A stretch of DNA of 64,000 nt from Alterileibacterium massiliense (lineage in GTDB: Bacteria; Bacillota; Clostridia; Peptostreptococcales; Anaerovoracaceae): positions 759,289 to 823,288 of the forward strand of contig NZ_FNWE01000002.1 of NCBI RefSeq assembly GCF_900104645.1. Direction: 5' to 3'. The translations under genes and the position numbers were made by a program. Position 1 is the first letter of the stretch. Every line of letters begins with the position of its first letter. This document shows, piece after piece, positions 16,254 to 26,050 of the stretch. The notes beneath the pieces were generated by a model. The model saw only the letters and a program-made list of their open reading frames with translations, did not search any database and was not told the DNA's origin.

Positions 16254-18073
16254 AAAAAATCGTCATTTTGAGTTGTTTCATTGCTTTTGCCTTTGTCGTT
16301 TTATTTCCGCGTTCCTTTATTTTTGCTGCGGAAGAAACTGAACATTACGAAACTGTTATTGATAAAGTTGCGGATGCGTATATAGGTAAAAGCGTTCCAG
16401 GTGCATGTGTCATTGTATCTGAACACGGAGAAATTGTGTTTTCAAAAGCCTACGGATACGCTGATTTAGAAAAAAATATACCTATGGATCCTGAAAACAC
16501 AGTTTTTGAATGGGGATCAATATCAAAAACCTTTATATGGGTAGGTGTGATGCAATTAAATGAAGAAGGAAAAATTGATTTGGATGCGGATATTCGCAAC
16601 TATCTACCAAAAGGTTTTTTGAAAAATTTACACTATGATACACCTATTACAATGCGTCATCTCATGAATCATACGGCGGGCTTCGAGGAGCAGCTTATTA
16701 ACCTTCGCTATTTTGAAAGTGATAAGGAATTTACATTAGCCGAAGTCTTGTCCTCACATCAACCCGAACAGGTATTTTCACCGGGCAAGGTAAGCGCATA
16801 TTCTAACTGGGGCGCTGCATTAGCTGCATTTATTGTAGAAAGAGTGAGTGGTCAAAATTACAAAGAATATGTAAATGAACACATTTTGAAACCTTTAGAT
16901 ATGAACAATACATCGATAGGTCCATTTCAAAATGATAATCCTACGATTTTGGCAAGAAAGGCAGTCGGTTATTCTTTTTTTGAAAAGAGATTCCGCAAAG
17001 AACCGAATATGTATTTAAGAATGTACCCTGCTGGTGGAATGAATGGCTCAGCTGGGGATTTGTTGAATTATGCACAAGAGCTGGCTAAAAATAATGATAA
17101 AGATAATCTATTGTTTAATAATCCTCATACTAAAAAAGAAATGTTTACAGAAACCTATCGCTCCTATGGTGCAAATTCAGGTTTATCTCACGGCTTCTGG
17201 CAATATGCGAATAATCCGGAAATGCATGGACATGAAGGTGGAACATACGGATTCAAAACACAAATATGGGTAGAACCGAAAAATGAGAGAGCAATTTTAA
17301 TATTGACAAATGTAATGGAGACGGAGTTTTGCTCGGAGATTATGGAAAAAATTGCATATACAGAAGCTGATGAAAAAAAGATAAAAGAAAATTTAGATCT
17401 CAAGATGTTAAGCGGAGATTATCTTCCTGCCCGCTCTGCATTGAAAAATGTTGGAAAAATACAAGGGAAAAAGCAAATGATTTCCATTAGAGTGACAGAT
17501 GGAAATCGTCTTTGTCTTACCATGCCATTTGAAGATAAAAAGCAATATTACGAACAAATAGATTCTAACATTTTCTTTTGCAAGGATGCGAGTCCTGAAG
17601 AAAAAATACTTGCTTTTAATATAAATGACGGCAAAGTACATTCTATGAGCTTTAGATTAGCTCATGATTATATCCCTGCCACTAACACACAAGGGAAAAT
17701 AGCATTTTTGTTCAGCTTGGGAACTTATATATCAACCACATTATTATTTTTAACATTACTGATTATATGCATCATTTCAACGATACAAAGGTGGAAGAGA
17801 TGTATGCGACATCATATATATCTATATATTTGTGGAGCTATGCTTGGGATTTCTGGAATTACAGGAATGGCTCATTGGTTTTCAATATATGAAATTCTTG
17901 CTCATGAACTTATGATTATTATTATTGCTGGATGGTGTTTTAGTATTATAGGGATTTTATGTGGAGGATATGCAATTTTCAAAGAAAGAAGTATCAAAAA
18001 CAGTGGATTACTACTAATATTTATAGCTCAGATTTTTTCGGCATATTATCTTGGGTTTTTAACTGTTGTATAG
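16250..18073 (+). CDS. Class C beta-lactamase-fold serine hydrolase, membrane-anchored
   Basis: This 607-residue protein has a signal peptide or anchor (first 27 residues, cut after FIFAA likely) and a beta-lactamase/AmpC-type domain to about 380. The active-site SISK is at 90-93, then AYSNWG (the Y-x-N motif) and HEGGTYGF (the KTG-equivalent region). The C-terminus has about four hydrophobic helices. Proteins of this layout are usually peptidases or esterases acting outside the cell, not true beta-lactamases. It overlaps the MATE gene as ATGA and is the last gene of the operon. Confidence 0.85.
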   Translation: MKKIVILSCFIAFAFVVLFPRSFIFAAEETEHYETVIDKVADAYIGKSVPGACVIVSEHGEIVFSKAYGYADLEKNIPMDPENTVFEWGSISKTFIWVGVMQLNEEGKIDLDADIRNYLPKGFLKNLHYDTPITMRHLMNHTAGFEEQLINLRYFESDKEFTLAEVLSSHQPEQVFSPGKVSAYSNWGAALAAFIVERVSGQNYKEYVNEHILKPLDMNNTSIGPFQNDNPTILARKAVGYSFFEKRFRKEPNMYLRMYPAGGMNGSAGDLLNYAQELAKNNDKDNLLFNNPHTKKEMFTETYRSYGANSGLSHGFWQYANNPEMHGHEGGTYGFKTQIWVEPKNERAILILTNVMETEFCSEIMEKIAYTEADEKKIKENLDLKMLSGDYLPARSALKNVGKIQGKKQMISIRVTDGNRLCLTMPFEDKKQYYEQIDSNIFFCKDASPEEKILAFNINDGKVHSMSFRLAHDYIPATNTQGKIAFLFSLGTYISTTLLFLTLLIICIISTIQRWKRCMRHHIYLYICGAMLGISGITGMAHWFSIYEILAHELMIIIIAGWCFSIIGILCGGYAIFKERSIKNSGLLLIFIAQIFSAYYLGFLTVV

Positions 18074-18149
18074 AGGATCTTTTAAAAGAATGCTCTAATA
18101 TATATTTTTCGAGTAAGGAAAATTTGATTAAATAGTGGAGGTAATTGCT

Positions 18150-18203
18150 ATGTGTTATGTAGGGTCTGTTATTTATATAGAAAATAATAATAGACCTTTT
18201 TGA
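18150..18203 (+). CDS. Possible 17-residue peptide
   Basis: A very short frame (MCYVGSVIYIENNNRPF) has a good ribosome site, GGAGG, 7 bases before its ATG. It lies between the hydrolase operon and the terminator ahead of the sigma-like gene. It could be a leader peptide or the remnant of a longer gene. There is no family evidence. Confidence 0.25.
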   Translation: MCYVGSVIYIENNNRPF

Positions 18204-18268
18204 TGTCAGTAATTATTATAAACAATTAAATTTAAAACATTTTGGAAGAACAGGTTTCTTCCGTTTTC

Positions 18269-18308
18269 GAGGACTTTTTATGCTTATGTGCAGGAGTCCT
18301 CCTTTTTT
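18269..18308 (+). terminator. Rho-independent terminator/attenuator before the sigma-like gene
   Basis: GAGGACT (18269-18275) pairs with AGTCCTC (18295-18301), followed by CTTTTTT. A second small hairpin GGAAGA..TCTTCC precedes it. It ends transcription from the cargo operon, or attenuates transcription into the sigma-like gene 43 bases later. Confidence 0.75.
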
Positions 18309-18350
18309 GTCTGAAAAACAAATAGACAAAAAAGAAATGGAGGAAACTTT

Positions 18351-18767
18351 ATGGCAAAAGAGTATTACCTTTATGTCAGAGGGCAAAAGGTAAAAGTCAG
18401 TGAAGATATTTATAAAGTCTACTGGCGAGAAAAAGAACACGAGAAGTATTTAGAGCAGGTGGACAGAAAAAACCACCTGCTTTTCTTTTCCTCTTTGGAT
18501 CATGATGGGAATTTTGTAGATAACATCGCTGATGAAAGCGTTGATGTAGCAAAGATTGTTGAAACACAGATGATGATTGAGGCAGTCAGAAATGCTATAT
18601 CAAAACTAAACGATGAGGAAAGGGACATCATAGAGCGTTTGTATTTCAATGATGAAACGCTATCAAGCATAGCGAGAGGTAAGAAAGTGAGCTATCAAGC
18701 TATACAATGGCGAAAAAATAGCATTCTTAAAAAACTAAGTGTGCTATTGGAAGAATTTATGAAGTAA
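18351..18767 (+). CDS. Sigma-70-like (region 4) regulator of the mobile element
   Basis: This 138-residue protein has a C-terminal sigma region-4-like helix-turn-helix: AISKLNDEERDIIERLYF, then LSSIARGKKVSYQAIQWRKNSILKKL. The N-terminal segment (YYLYVRGQKVKVSEDIYKVYWRE) is typical of sigma-like ORFs carried by clostridial and enterococcal conjugative elements upstream of the recombinase. It probably controls excision or transfer genes. GGAGG lies 9 bases before the ATG. True sigma activity is not shown. Confidence 0.85.
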   Translation: MAKEYYLYVRGQKVKVSEDIYKVYWREKEHEKYLEQVDRKNHLLFFSSLDHDGNFVDNIADESVDVAKIVETQMMIEAVRNAISKLNDEERDIIERLYFNDETLSSIARGKKVSYQAIQWRKNSILKKLSVLLEEFMK

Positions 18768-18780
18768 TCGCCTTGTGCAT

Positions 18781-18824
18781 GAGGGCAGATTTTCCTTGTA
18801 TAAAGTGAAGGGAGATCTGTCCTC
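18781..18824 (+). terminator. Hairpin after the sigma-like gene
   Basis: GAGGGCAGAT (18781-18790) pairs with ATCTGTCCTC (18815-18824) with one G-U pair. The tail is TTAATCTAATT rather than a clean T run, so termination may be weak. The following stretch to about 19130 has no gene I can support; it probably acts as leader for the recombinase transcript. Confidence 0.45.
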
Positions 18825-19148
18825 TTAATCTAATTGAAGAATTATTTTCAAGAATTGCTTAAAAGAAAATCTCTCTAAAAGCCAATAGGCACTTGTTCCT
18901 TGACAACTGAATAGACCAAGGTAGGACTTTATCTACTTGTGGAGAATTATGACTTACGCCATGACCTTTCTGCTGAAAGAAATTTTGGTTTTATGAATAC
19001 TGATAAATCAAGGAAACAAGAAAGCGAGCGATAAATAAGAATACATAAAAACAGATGTGGCAATCTGTTCGTTGAAACAAGTAGTGATAATGATACTTCA
19101 ATAGTTTAAGCCGGCTCGTCTGGAATAAGAGGCGGAGGTGAGATTCCT

Positions 19149-19181
19149 ATGTTGCTGCCAAGCACCTACCAATGTCATTAA
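19149..19181 (+). CDS. Ten-residue leader peptide (MLLPSTYQCH)
   Basis: A tiny frame with an excellent ribosome site (GGAGGTGAG about 8 bases upstream) lies between the sigma-like gene and the small protein gene. It has no homology value by itself. Its position suggests translation-dependent control of the small-protein/recombinase transcript. Confidence 0.45.
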   Translation: MLLPSTYQCH

Positions 19182-19215
19182 ACTTAAAAATAAATTTGAA
19201 TGAGGAGGAGTTGAA

Positions 19216-19362
19216 ATGAATAATGAATTATTAAAATACAGCCTCCAATTATCTATGCTGTCTATGTTACTTTCTAAGCACTTACTCAGCGATATTGAAT
19301 ATAAAAAGATAAAAATTAAATTGATGAAAAAGTATAACATTCCCACAGAATTATATTTATAA
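19216..19362 (+). CDS. Small SHOCT-like protein of the mobile element
   Basis: The 48-residue product ends with a SHOCT-like pattern (LLSDIEYKKIKIKLMKKYNI), as in short oligomerisation motifs where a helix is followed by ...I.....L...Y.I. Small genes of this kind commonly sit directly before large serine recombinases in clostridial elements, so a directionality or regulatory role is possible. GAGGAGG lies 8 bases before the ATG. Confidence 0.65.
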   Translation: MNNELLKYSLQLSMLSMLLSKHLLSDIEYKKIKIKLMKKYNIPTELYL

Positions 19363-19375
19363 TGTCTTGGAAGTG

Positions 19376-19384
19376 TGGTATAAT
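19376..19384 (+). promoter_or_regulatory. Extended -10 promoter before the recombinase
   Basis: TGGTATAAT is a perfect extended -10 element (TGnTATAAT), located 43 bases before the recombinase GTG. No good -35 is seen, which is tolerated by extended -10 promoters. A similar stretch (TCTTGGAA..TGnTATAAT) precedes the XRE gene at 21608. Confidence 0.55.
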
Positions 19385-19426
19385 AAAACTGCATAGAAAG
19401 ATACAAAAAAAAAGGAGGCGGGTGCA

Positions 19427-21223
19427 GTGAAAAGAGATGTAAAAGTTATTAAAGGTGATACCACACTGAAAAGAACTGCATCAGGCTGTGTAGAGCGCTC
19501 AATAAAGAGGGTAGCAGCTTATTGCAGAGTCAGCACGGATACCGAAGATCAAATTAACAGCTATAATTCTCAAGTAGAACACTACACAGATTTTATAAAG
19601 CAAAATAATGAGTGGACACTTGCGGGGATATATGCTGATGAAGCGATAACCGGCACACAGGTTGACAGAAGAATTGATTTTCAAAGATTAATCAATGATT
19701 GTATGAACGGAGATATAGATATGGTAATTACAAAATCTATATCAAGATTTGCAAGAAATACTTTAGACACCTTGAAATATGTTAGAAAGCTGAAGGAATA
19801 CAATGTTGCAGTATTTTTTGAAGAAGAAAATATCAATACATTAACGATGGATGGCGAATTGCTTTTGACTATTTTAAGTTCAGTCGCTCAACAGGAAGTG
19901 GAAAATATTTCAGCCAATGTTAAAAAAGGCTTGAGAATGAAGATGGAAAGAGGAGAAATGGTCGGGTTTCAAGGCTGCTTAGGTTATGACTATGATCCGG
20001 AGACCAAGAGTATTTCCGTCAATGAAAAAGAAGCTGAGATTGTACGATATATTTTCAGGAGATACCTTGAAGGTGTTGGTGGGATGGTTATTTCCAGAGA
20101 GCTTGAAGAACAAGGTTATTTATCACCAAGAGGGCATAAGAGGTGGACTGAAACCACTGTTTTAGGAATCATTAAGAATGAAAAATACAAGGGCGATCTT
20201 CTTATGGGCAAAACATTTACTGTTGATCCTATTTCAAAAAGAAGATTGGATAACTTCGGAGAACAAGATAAATTCTATATTGAGAATCATCACGAACCTA
20301 TTATTTCTGAAGAAGATTTTGAAAAGGCGCAGGGGATTAGATTAAGAAGAGCAAAAAATAGAAATACTGTTGCTAACAATGGTGGCAAAAGAGAAAAGTA
20401 TTCAAGAAAATACGCCTTTAGCAGTATGCTTGAATGTGGTTTTTGTGGACACATGCTTTCAAGAAGAAATTGGCATTCAAGCTCTGAATATACAAAGGTA
20501 ATTTGGCAATGTGTTAATGCAACAAAAAACGGAAAGAAATATTGTCCACATAGCAAAGGCATTGAGGAAGAAGCCATAGAAAAAGCATTTATGGAAAGCT
20601 ATCGTCAGGTATGCCACAATAATGTAGAAATTACAAATGAGTTCTTGAAAACTGTGGAAGAAGAGCTAAAAGATAATAGCTTAGCAAAGGACTTGAAGAA
20701 AATAAGCAATCAACTTGATAAAATACTGAAGAAAGAAAAAGACCTTGTAGAATTAAGACTTAATGAAGCAATCAGTATGGAGATATATCAAGAGAAATAT
20801 AATGAAATAGCCATAAGCAAGGAAAAATTGCTCGAAGAAAAGAGGACTTTAGAGGTAACACTGACTGATGAAAAAGCATTGAAGAAAAGGCTTGAGGGGT
20901 TTAAGAAGTTACTGGAGTCTAATAAATATCTTGAAGAGTTTGATAGGACAGTATTTGAAAGTATAGTAGACAAAATCGTAATCGGTGGGACAAATGATGA
21001 TGGTGATATTGATCCTGCAATGATTACTATCATATATAAGACAGGGAAAAAGGATTCTCAAAACGGACGATTATTCAAGAGCAGAAGAAAAAATGCAAAG
21101 GTTGTTGAGGAAAATGATGGCGATAAATTGTATTCTCAGTCAAGCAACGAGGTTAATAAATTGTGTTCCTATTCAACAGACAACACATATTGTAGTAGGA
21201 GAGTTAAAGACAAAATTAAGTAA
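19427..21223 (+). CDS. Large serine recombinase (site-specific integrase of the element)
   Basis: This 598-residue enzyme integrates and excises the element. The N-terminal resolvase domain has the catalytic serine at S36 (AAYCRVSTDTEDQ) and the downstream ITKSISRFARNTLD arginines. A recombinase domain follows (about 190-300), then a zinc ribbon with CGFCG and a later cysteine pair, and a long coiled-coil. The GTG start is preceded by AAAGGAGG. The C-terminal tail is divergent and ends inside what may be the attachment site. Confidence 0.95.
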   Translation: MKRDVKVIKGDTTLKRTASGCVERSIKRVAAYCRVSTDTEDQINSYNSQVEHYTDFIKQNNEWTLAGIYADEAITGTQVDRRIDFQRLINDCMNGDIDMVITKSISRFARNTLDTLKYVRKLKEYNVAVFFEEENINTLTMDGELLLTILSSVAQQEVENISANVKKGLRMKMERGEMVGFQGCLGYDYDPETKSISVNEKEAEIVRYIFRRYLEGVGGMVISRELEEQGYLSPRGHKRWTETTVLGIIKNEKYKGDLLMGKTFTVDPISKRRLDNFGEQDKFYIENHHEPIISEEDFEKAQGIRLRRAKNRNTVANNGGKREKYSRKYAFSSMLECGFCGHMLSRRNWHSSSEYTKVIWQCVNATKNGKKYCPHSKGIEEEAIEKAFMESYRQVCHNNVEITNEFLKTVEEELKDNSLAKDLKKISNQLDKILKKEKDLVELRLNEAISMEIYQEKYNEIAISKEKLLEEKRTLEVTLTDEKALKKRLEGFKKLLESNKYLEEFDRTVFESIVDKIVIGGTNDDGDIDPAMITIIYKTGKKDSQNGRLFKSRRKNAKVVEENDGDKLYSQSSNEVNKLCSYSTDNTYCSRRVKDKIK

Positions 21224-21470
21224 AAATCTTTTCAGGAAATTAAATGAGCATTCTAAAGAATTACAGGTTAAACAAGAGGAGATTGCTAAGAAATATAATT
21301 CGTTAACAGCAGAATTAAAATATCTAAAATTTAATATGAATGAATATCTTGTAAGGGATATAACGGAGGAGAAAAAGAAATCCATTGTTGGAGAAATTAA
21401 GAAGCATCAAGCTGAAGATAAGGAAAAACTAAAAGAAAAGAAAGAAGCAAGCAAAGAAGCTGAGAGATAA
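21181..21470 (+). pseudogene. Coiled-coil protein fragment at the right end of the element
   Basis: A frame rich in Lys and Glu (for example KKYNSLTAELKYLKFNMNEY and EIKKHQAEDKEKLKEKKEA) runs to a TGA... stop at 21470 without its own start. It overlaps the recombinase tail in another frame. It looks like the 3' end of a host or older-element gene cut at the integration point. I do not recognise the family; the 5' border is approximate. Confidence 0.35.
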
Positions 21471-21607
21471 ATTTATGGTCGGTGTGGTCTTATGACGACG
21501 ACGACTTCTTATATTTTATGACTTCACATATTTATATTGAGAAAATATAGAAATTTGTAAAATATAAAATAAAAATAGAGAGAACGCTATATTTTTGTCT
21601 TGGAATA

Positions 21608-21616
21608 TGATATAAT
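21608..21616 (+). promoter_or_regulatory. Extended -10 promoter of the XRE/methyltransferase operon
   Basis: TGATATAAT matches TGnTATAAT, 44 bases before the XRE start codon. No strong -35 is visible. It is likely the promoter for the regulator, methyltransferase and nuclease genes. Confidence 0.55.
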
Positions 21617-21660
21617 ATTTTAAGTTAGATTTAGAGACTCATAGAAAGTGAGGAAATTTA

Positions 21661-21870
21661 ATGAAAGCTAATTATAAAAAGCTATGGCATATTTTATTGG
21701 ATAGGGACATGAAAAAGAAAGAGTTAGCTCAAATAGCTGGAGTCAGCACATATACTATAAATAAACTTAACAAGAACGATAATGTAACGGTGGAAGTTTT
21801 AGGTAAAATTTGCAAAGCTTTGAATTGTACATTAGACGATATTATGGAATTTGAAGAGGATGGTGAATAA
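21661..21870 (+). CDS. XRE-family helix-turn-helix regulator
   Basis: The 69-residue protein is essentially one Cro/CI-type helix-turn-helix (MKKKELAQIAGVSTYTINKL, then KICKALNCTLDDI). It ends 3 bases before the methyltransferase start, so both are co-translated. A small XRE protein directly before a methyltransferase resembles controller (C) proteins of restriction-modification systems in size and place. A plain autoregulator is equally possible. No clear operator repeat was found near 21608. Confidence 0.85.
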   Translation: MKANYKKLWHILLDRDMKKKELAQIAGVSTYTINKLNKNDNVTVEVLGKICKALNCTLDDIMEFEEDGE

Positions 21871-21873
21871 AGA

Positions 21874-23193
<1,320 letters not shown>

Positions 23194-23365
23194 TGGAGTT
23201 ATGGGCGTACCCATTACCTTTCTTGATAAATATAATCCGGAACAATTTGAAATACTTGGGTTAGCAAATAGTGCAAGATATTTAGGTAATTATCCATGTT
23301 ATACAATAATTGATGGTAAGAAAATTTATAATAGAATTTTAATTAGAAGGAGAAAACGGCAATGA
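23194..23365 (+). repeat. Tandem C-terminal module 3 (read with 12 units)
   Basis: This 172-bp copy encodes GVMGVPITFLDKYNPEQF, a divergent middle, then KIYNRILIRRRKRQ-stop at 23363-23365. The frame is open without a stop all the way from the repeat at 22985 through module 2 DNA (read out of its own frame) into this module; I checked every codon. Its TGA overlaps the start of the nuclease gene as ATGA. It is best seen as an alternative tail, not a separate gene. Confidence 0.85.
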
Positions 23366-24486
23366 AAATAGAGCCTAAATCAATAAAAGTTAGAGATATA
23401 TTCGAAAGCTATTCGGATAACGGAGATGACGGGGTTTTTGCTTATGGTGGTAAATTAGCGATAAGACCAGAATATCAGCGAGAGTTTGTTTATAGCACAG
23501 AACAAGCTGAAGCGGTTATGCATACAATATTAAAAGGCTTTCCGCTAAATGTTATGTACTGGGTAAAGATTGGAAATGAAAAATATGAAGTATTGGACGG
23601 TCAACAAAGGACGATTTCTGTAATGCAATATCTTAAACATCAATTTCCGATTACAATTGACGGCAAAAAGTATTACTGGGATGCATTGCCGGATGATAAA
23701 TACAATTCGATTATGAATTATGAGTTTATGATTTATATTTGCGAGGGCAACGAGTCGGAAAAATTAGATTGGTTCAAGGTTGTAAATATCGCCGGTGAAA
23801 AGTTAACAGAACAAGAACTACGAAATTCTGTTTATACAGGTGAATGGCTATCCGATGCAAAGAAGTATTTCTCCAAGCGAAATTGTGCAGCTAAAGGCTT
23901 GTCAGATAAATATTTTACAGGAGATCCAAACAGACAGGAGCTTCTTGAAAAGGCTTTGAAAGGCATCAGCGAATTTCAAGGAATAAGAGATATCACGGAA
24001 TATATGGCTGCACATAAATCGGATAATGATGCAGATGAATTATGGCAATATTTTCAAGATGTCATCAGTTGGGTGCAAAAGATATTTCCTAAATACTATT
24101 CAGATATGAAAGGATTGGATTGGTGTCATTTTTACAATGAATACCATTCAAACTCCTACAACTCATCAACGATGAATGCTGAAATTAAAAGGCTTCACGA
24201 AGATGAAGATATTCAAAAACCAAAAGGGATTTATGAATATCTTTTGTGCAAAGACAAAGACCCTTTTGCCGGAAGATTGCTTAATTTACGAGCATTTGAC
24301 AAGAGAGATAAAATGGCTGCTTATAGCAAACAAGATGGCATTTGCCCTATTTGCAAGCAACATTTTGAGTTTGAAGAAATGGAGGGTGATCATATTAAGC
24401 CTTGGAGCAAAGGTGGTCATACAACTCCAGATAACTGTCAAATGCTGTGTAGAGATTGCAATGGAAAGAAAATGGATAAGTATTAG
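23362..24486 (+). CDS. DUF262 (GmrSD-type N domain) plus HNH nuclease
   Basis: The 374-residue product begins with a DUF262 domain carrying RPEYQREFVY and the nucleotide-binding DGQQR motif (79-83). It ends with a complete HNH zinc nuclease: CPIC (328-331), DH (343-344), N358 and CRDC (363-366). Relatives such as GmrSD, BrxU and SspE use this pairing to cut DNA according to its modification. It follows the methyltransferase with an ATGA overlap to its third frame, so it is the likely restriction partner. Whether it cuts unmethylated or methylated DNA is unknown. Confidence 0.88.
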   Translation: MKIEPKSIKVRDIFESYSDNGDDGVFAYGGKLAIRPEYQREFVYSTEQAEAVMHTILKGFPLNVMYWVKIGNEKYEVLDGQQRTISVMQYLKHQFPITIDGKKYYWDALPDDKYNSIMNYEFMIYICEGNESEKLDWFKVVNIAGEKLTEQELRNSVYTGEWLSDAKKYFSKRNCAAKGLSDKYFTGDPNRQELLEKALKGISEFQGIRDITEYMAAHKSDNDADELWQYFQDVISWVQKIFPKYYSDMKGLDWCHFYNEYHSNSYNSSTMNAEIKRLHEDEDIQKPKGIYEYLLCKDKDPFAGRLLNLRAFDKRDKMAAYSKQDGICPICKQHFEFEEMEGDHIKPWSKGGHTTPDNCQMLCRDCNGKKMDKY

Positions 24487-24683
24487 GTATTAAATATTAA
24501 CTTAGAAATCGTCTATTCATATTGAGTACGATATTATTCTTTGGGATAAATTTGTGTTTGTGAATTTGAAAAACTATATATCATTTGTTGTAAAGAAATA
24601 TCAATATTAATTAAATAATGATATTTCAATAAAGCAAAAGGTACAGGAAGAAAATTTAAAGAAATATATTGAGGAAATTGATT

Positions 24684-26015
24684 ATGGAAGTAGAGAACCC
24701 TTTATCTGAATTTAAAATTACAAAACTATTTACTCCAAGTAAAAATAATGTGAACTACATAAAAGCAAGGGAAAGTACGACCATCGAATATAAAGAATCA
24801 TATAATCATGGTTCAATGGCTCAGTACTTTAAAACTATGGCGGCTTTTGCCAACACAGATGGCGGTTATATTATTTTTGGGATAACTGACAGTCCGAGGA
24901 CATTCAAAGGGTTATCAGATAAAGGTAAATTTCAGTTTGAAAATATCAAAATTGAAGAATTTACAAACAACTTAAATGAGTATTTTCAACCAAGTATAAA
25001 ATGGGCTAATGTGATTTTTGAATATAGAGATAAAACCTATGGAATAATATATACCTATCCTTTGGATAATAAACCTTGCATATGTTCGAAAATGTATGAT
25101 GATAGAGGGAAAAAATATAGCTTAGAAGAAGGTGATATATACTATAGATATAGGGGAAGAAGTCAAAAAATCAAATATGCAGAATTACAAACGATTTTTG
25201 ATGAAAATAAAGAAAAAGAAGCAAAAAAATGGATTAAGTTGATAGAAAATACAGCTAAAATAGGTATATCTAATGCCTCCTTGTTAAATCTAAGTAATGG
25301 AGAATTTCAATTGGATAATTCTACAATTGTTATGGATAAGGCACTAGTTGATAGTATAAATTTTTTAAAAGAAGGTAGCTTTGTTGAAAACGGTGGAACT
25401 CCAGCTTTGAAGTTAATGGGTTGTATAAAAGATATTCGGACTTTTGAAGGTATTGTAGTAACAACTCCAAAGTTAAAGGCAATAGAGCCTTCAGATATAA
25501 TCATCGAATTTTTAAGAAGTTCAGTCGTAGATTCACCTATTGAATTTATAAAGGTTATTATGAATTGTAGTAGTGGATTTCAACCAATTTATTATTATAT
25601 AAAGCAAAGTGGACGAGATATAGACTGGATAAAAAATTTTATTAATGATAGTGGTAAAGATACCCAAACTATAAAACTATTGATTAGTAGATTAAATGGA
25701 AGATTAGAGAAAAAACAAGAATTAAAATTAAACGAGTCTGAAGCTAATTATTTTAAAAGGAGATATTTTAATTACTTTAAAGATAAAAAACTAAAAAATG
25801 ATTTGAGTGAATTATTAGAAGAAAAACATCAAATATGGTTGCTACAGTCTTTTATGTATTTAGATGATATGAAAATAATTGAAAACGAAGCATACTATAA
25901 ATCTATATTATTGGAGTTATATGAAAAGCTTTTAAAAAATAAGCGTGGAAATGTAGCTTCTTGCTTTAGAAAAGCTATTTGTAGATTAGATGAAGTGCTG
26001 TTTTTTAGTAAATAG
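24684..26015 (+). CDS. AlbA_2 (Schlafen-type) domain protein
   Basis: The 443-residue product has an N-terminal AlbA_2 domain: TIEYKES, then TMAAFANTDGGYIIFGITDS, and YRYRGRSQKI near its end. These are the conserved marks of putative DNA/RNA-binding Schlafen-like proteins, often found in defence islands. The remaining ~250 residues are helical with no motif I recognise. The ATG at 24684 was chosen for the GAGGA 8 bases upstream; a TTG at 24669 lacks a site. A 197-bp gap separates it from the nuclease gene. Confidence 0.75.
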   Translation: MEVENPLSEFKITKLFTPSKNNVNYIKARESTTIEYKESYNHGSMAQYFKTMAAFANTDGGYIIFGITDSPRTFKGLSDKGKFQFENIKIEEFTNNLNEYFQPSIKWANVIFEYRDKTYGIIYTYPLDNKPCICSKMYDDRGKKYSLEEGDIYYRYRGRSQKIKYAELQTIFDENKEKEAKKWIKLIENTAKIGISNASLLNLSNGEFQLDNSTIVMDKALVDSINFLKEGSFVENGGTPALKLMGCIKDIRTFEGIVVTTPKLKAIEPSDIIIEFLRSSVVDSPIEFIKVIMNCSSGFQPIYYYIKQSGRDIDWIKNFINDSGKDTQTIKLLISRLNGRLEKKQELKLNESEANYFKRRYFNYFKDKKLKNDLSELLEEKHQIWLLQSFMYLDDMKIIENEAYYKSILLELYEKLLKNKRGNVASCFRKAICRLDEVLFFSK

Positions 26016-26050
26016 TTACTAAGATATAATTTAAGTAATAGGAGTCAGTT

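Noticed and set aside
16250-18073. True antibiotic-resistance beta-lactamase
   Set aside because: The domain is class C-like, but the protein is long with a membrane tail typical of peptidase/esterase relatives; resistance cannot be claimed from motifs.
21493-21505. GAC trinucleotide run after the recombinase
   Set aside because: Only a few units, non-coding, and a 3-base unit would not shift a frame; no function can be supported.
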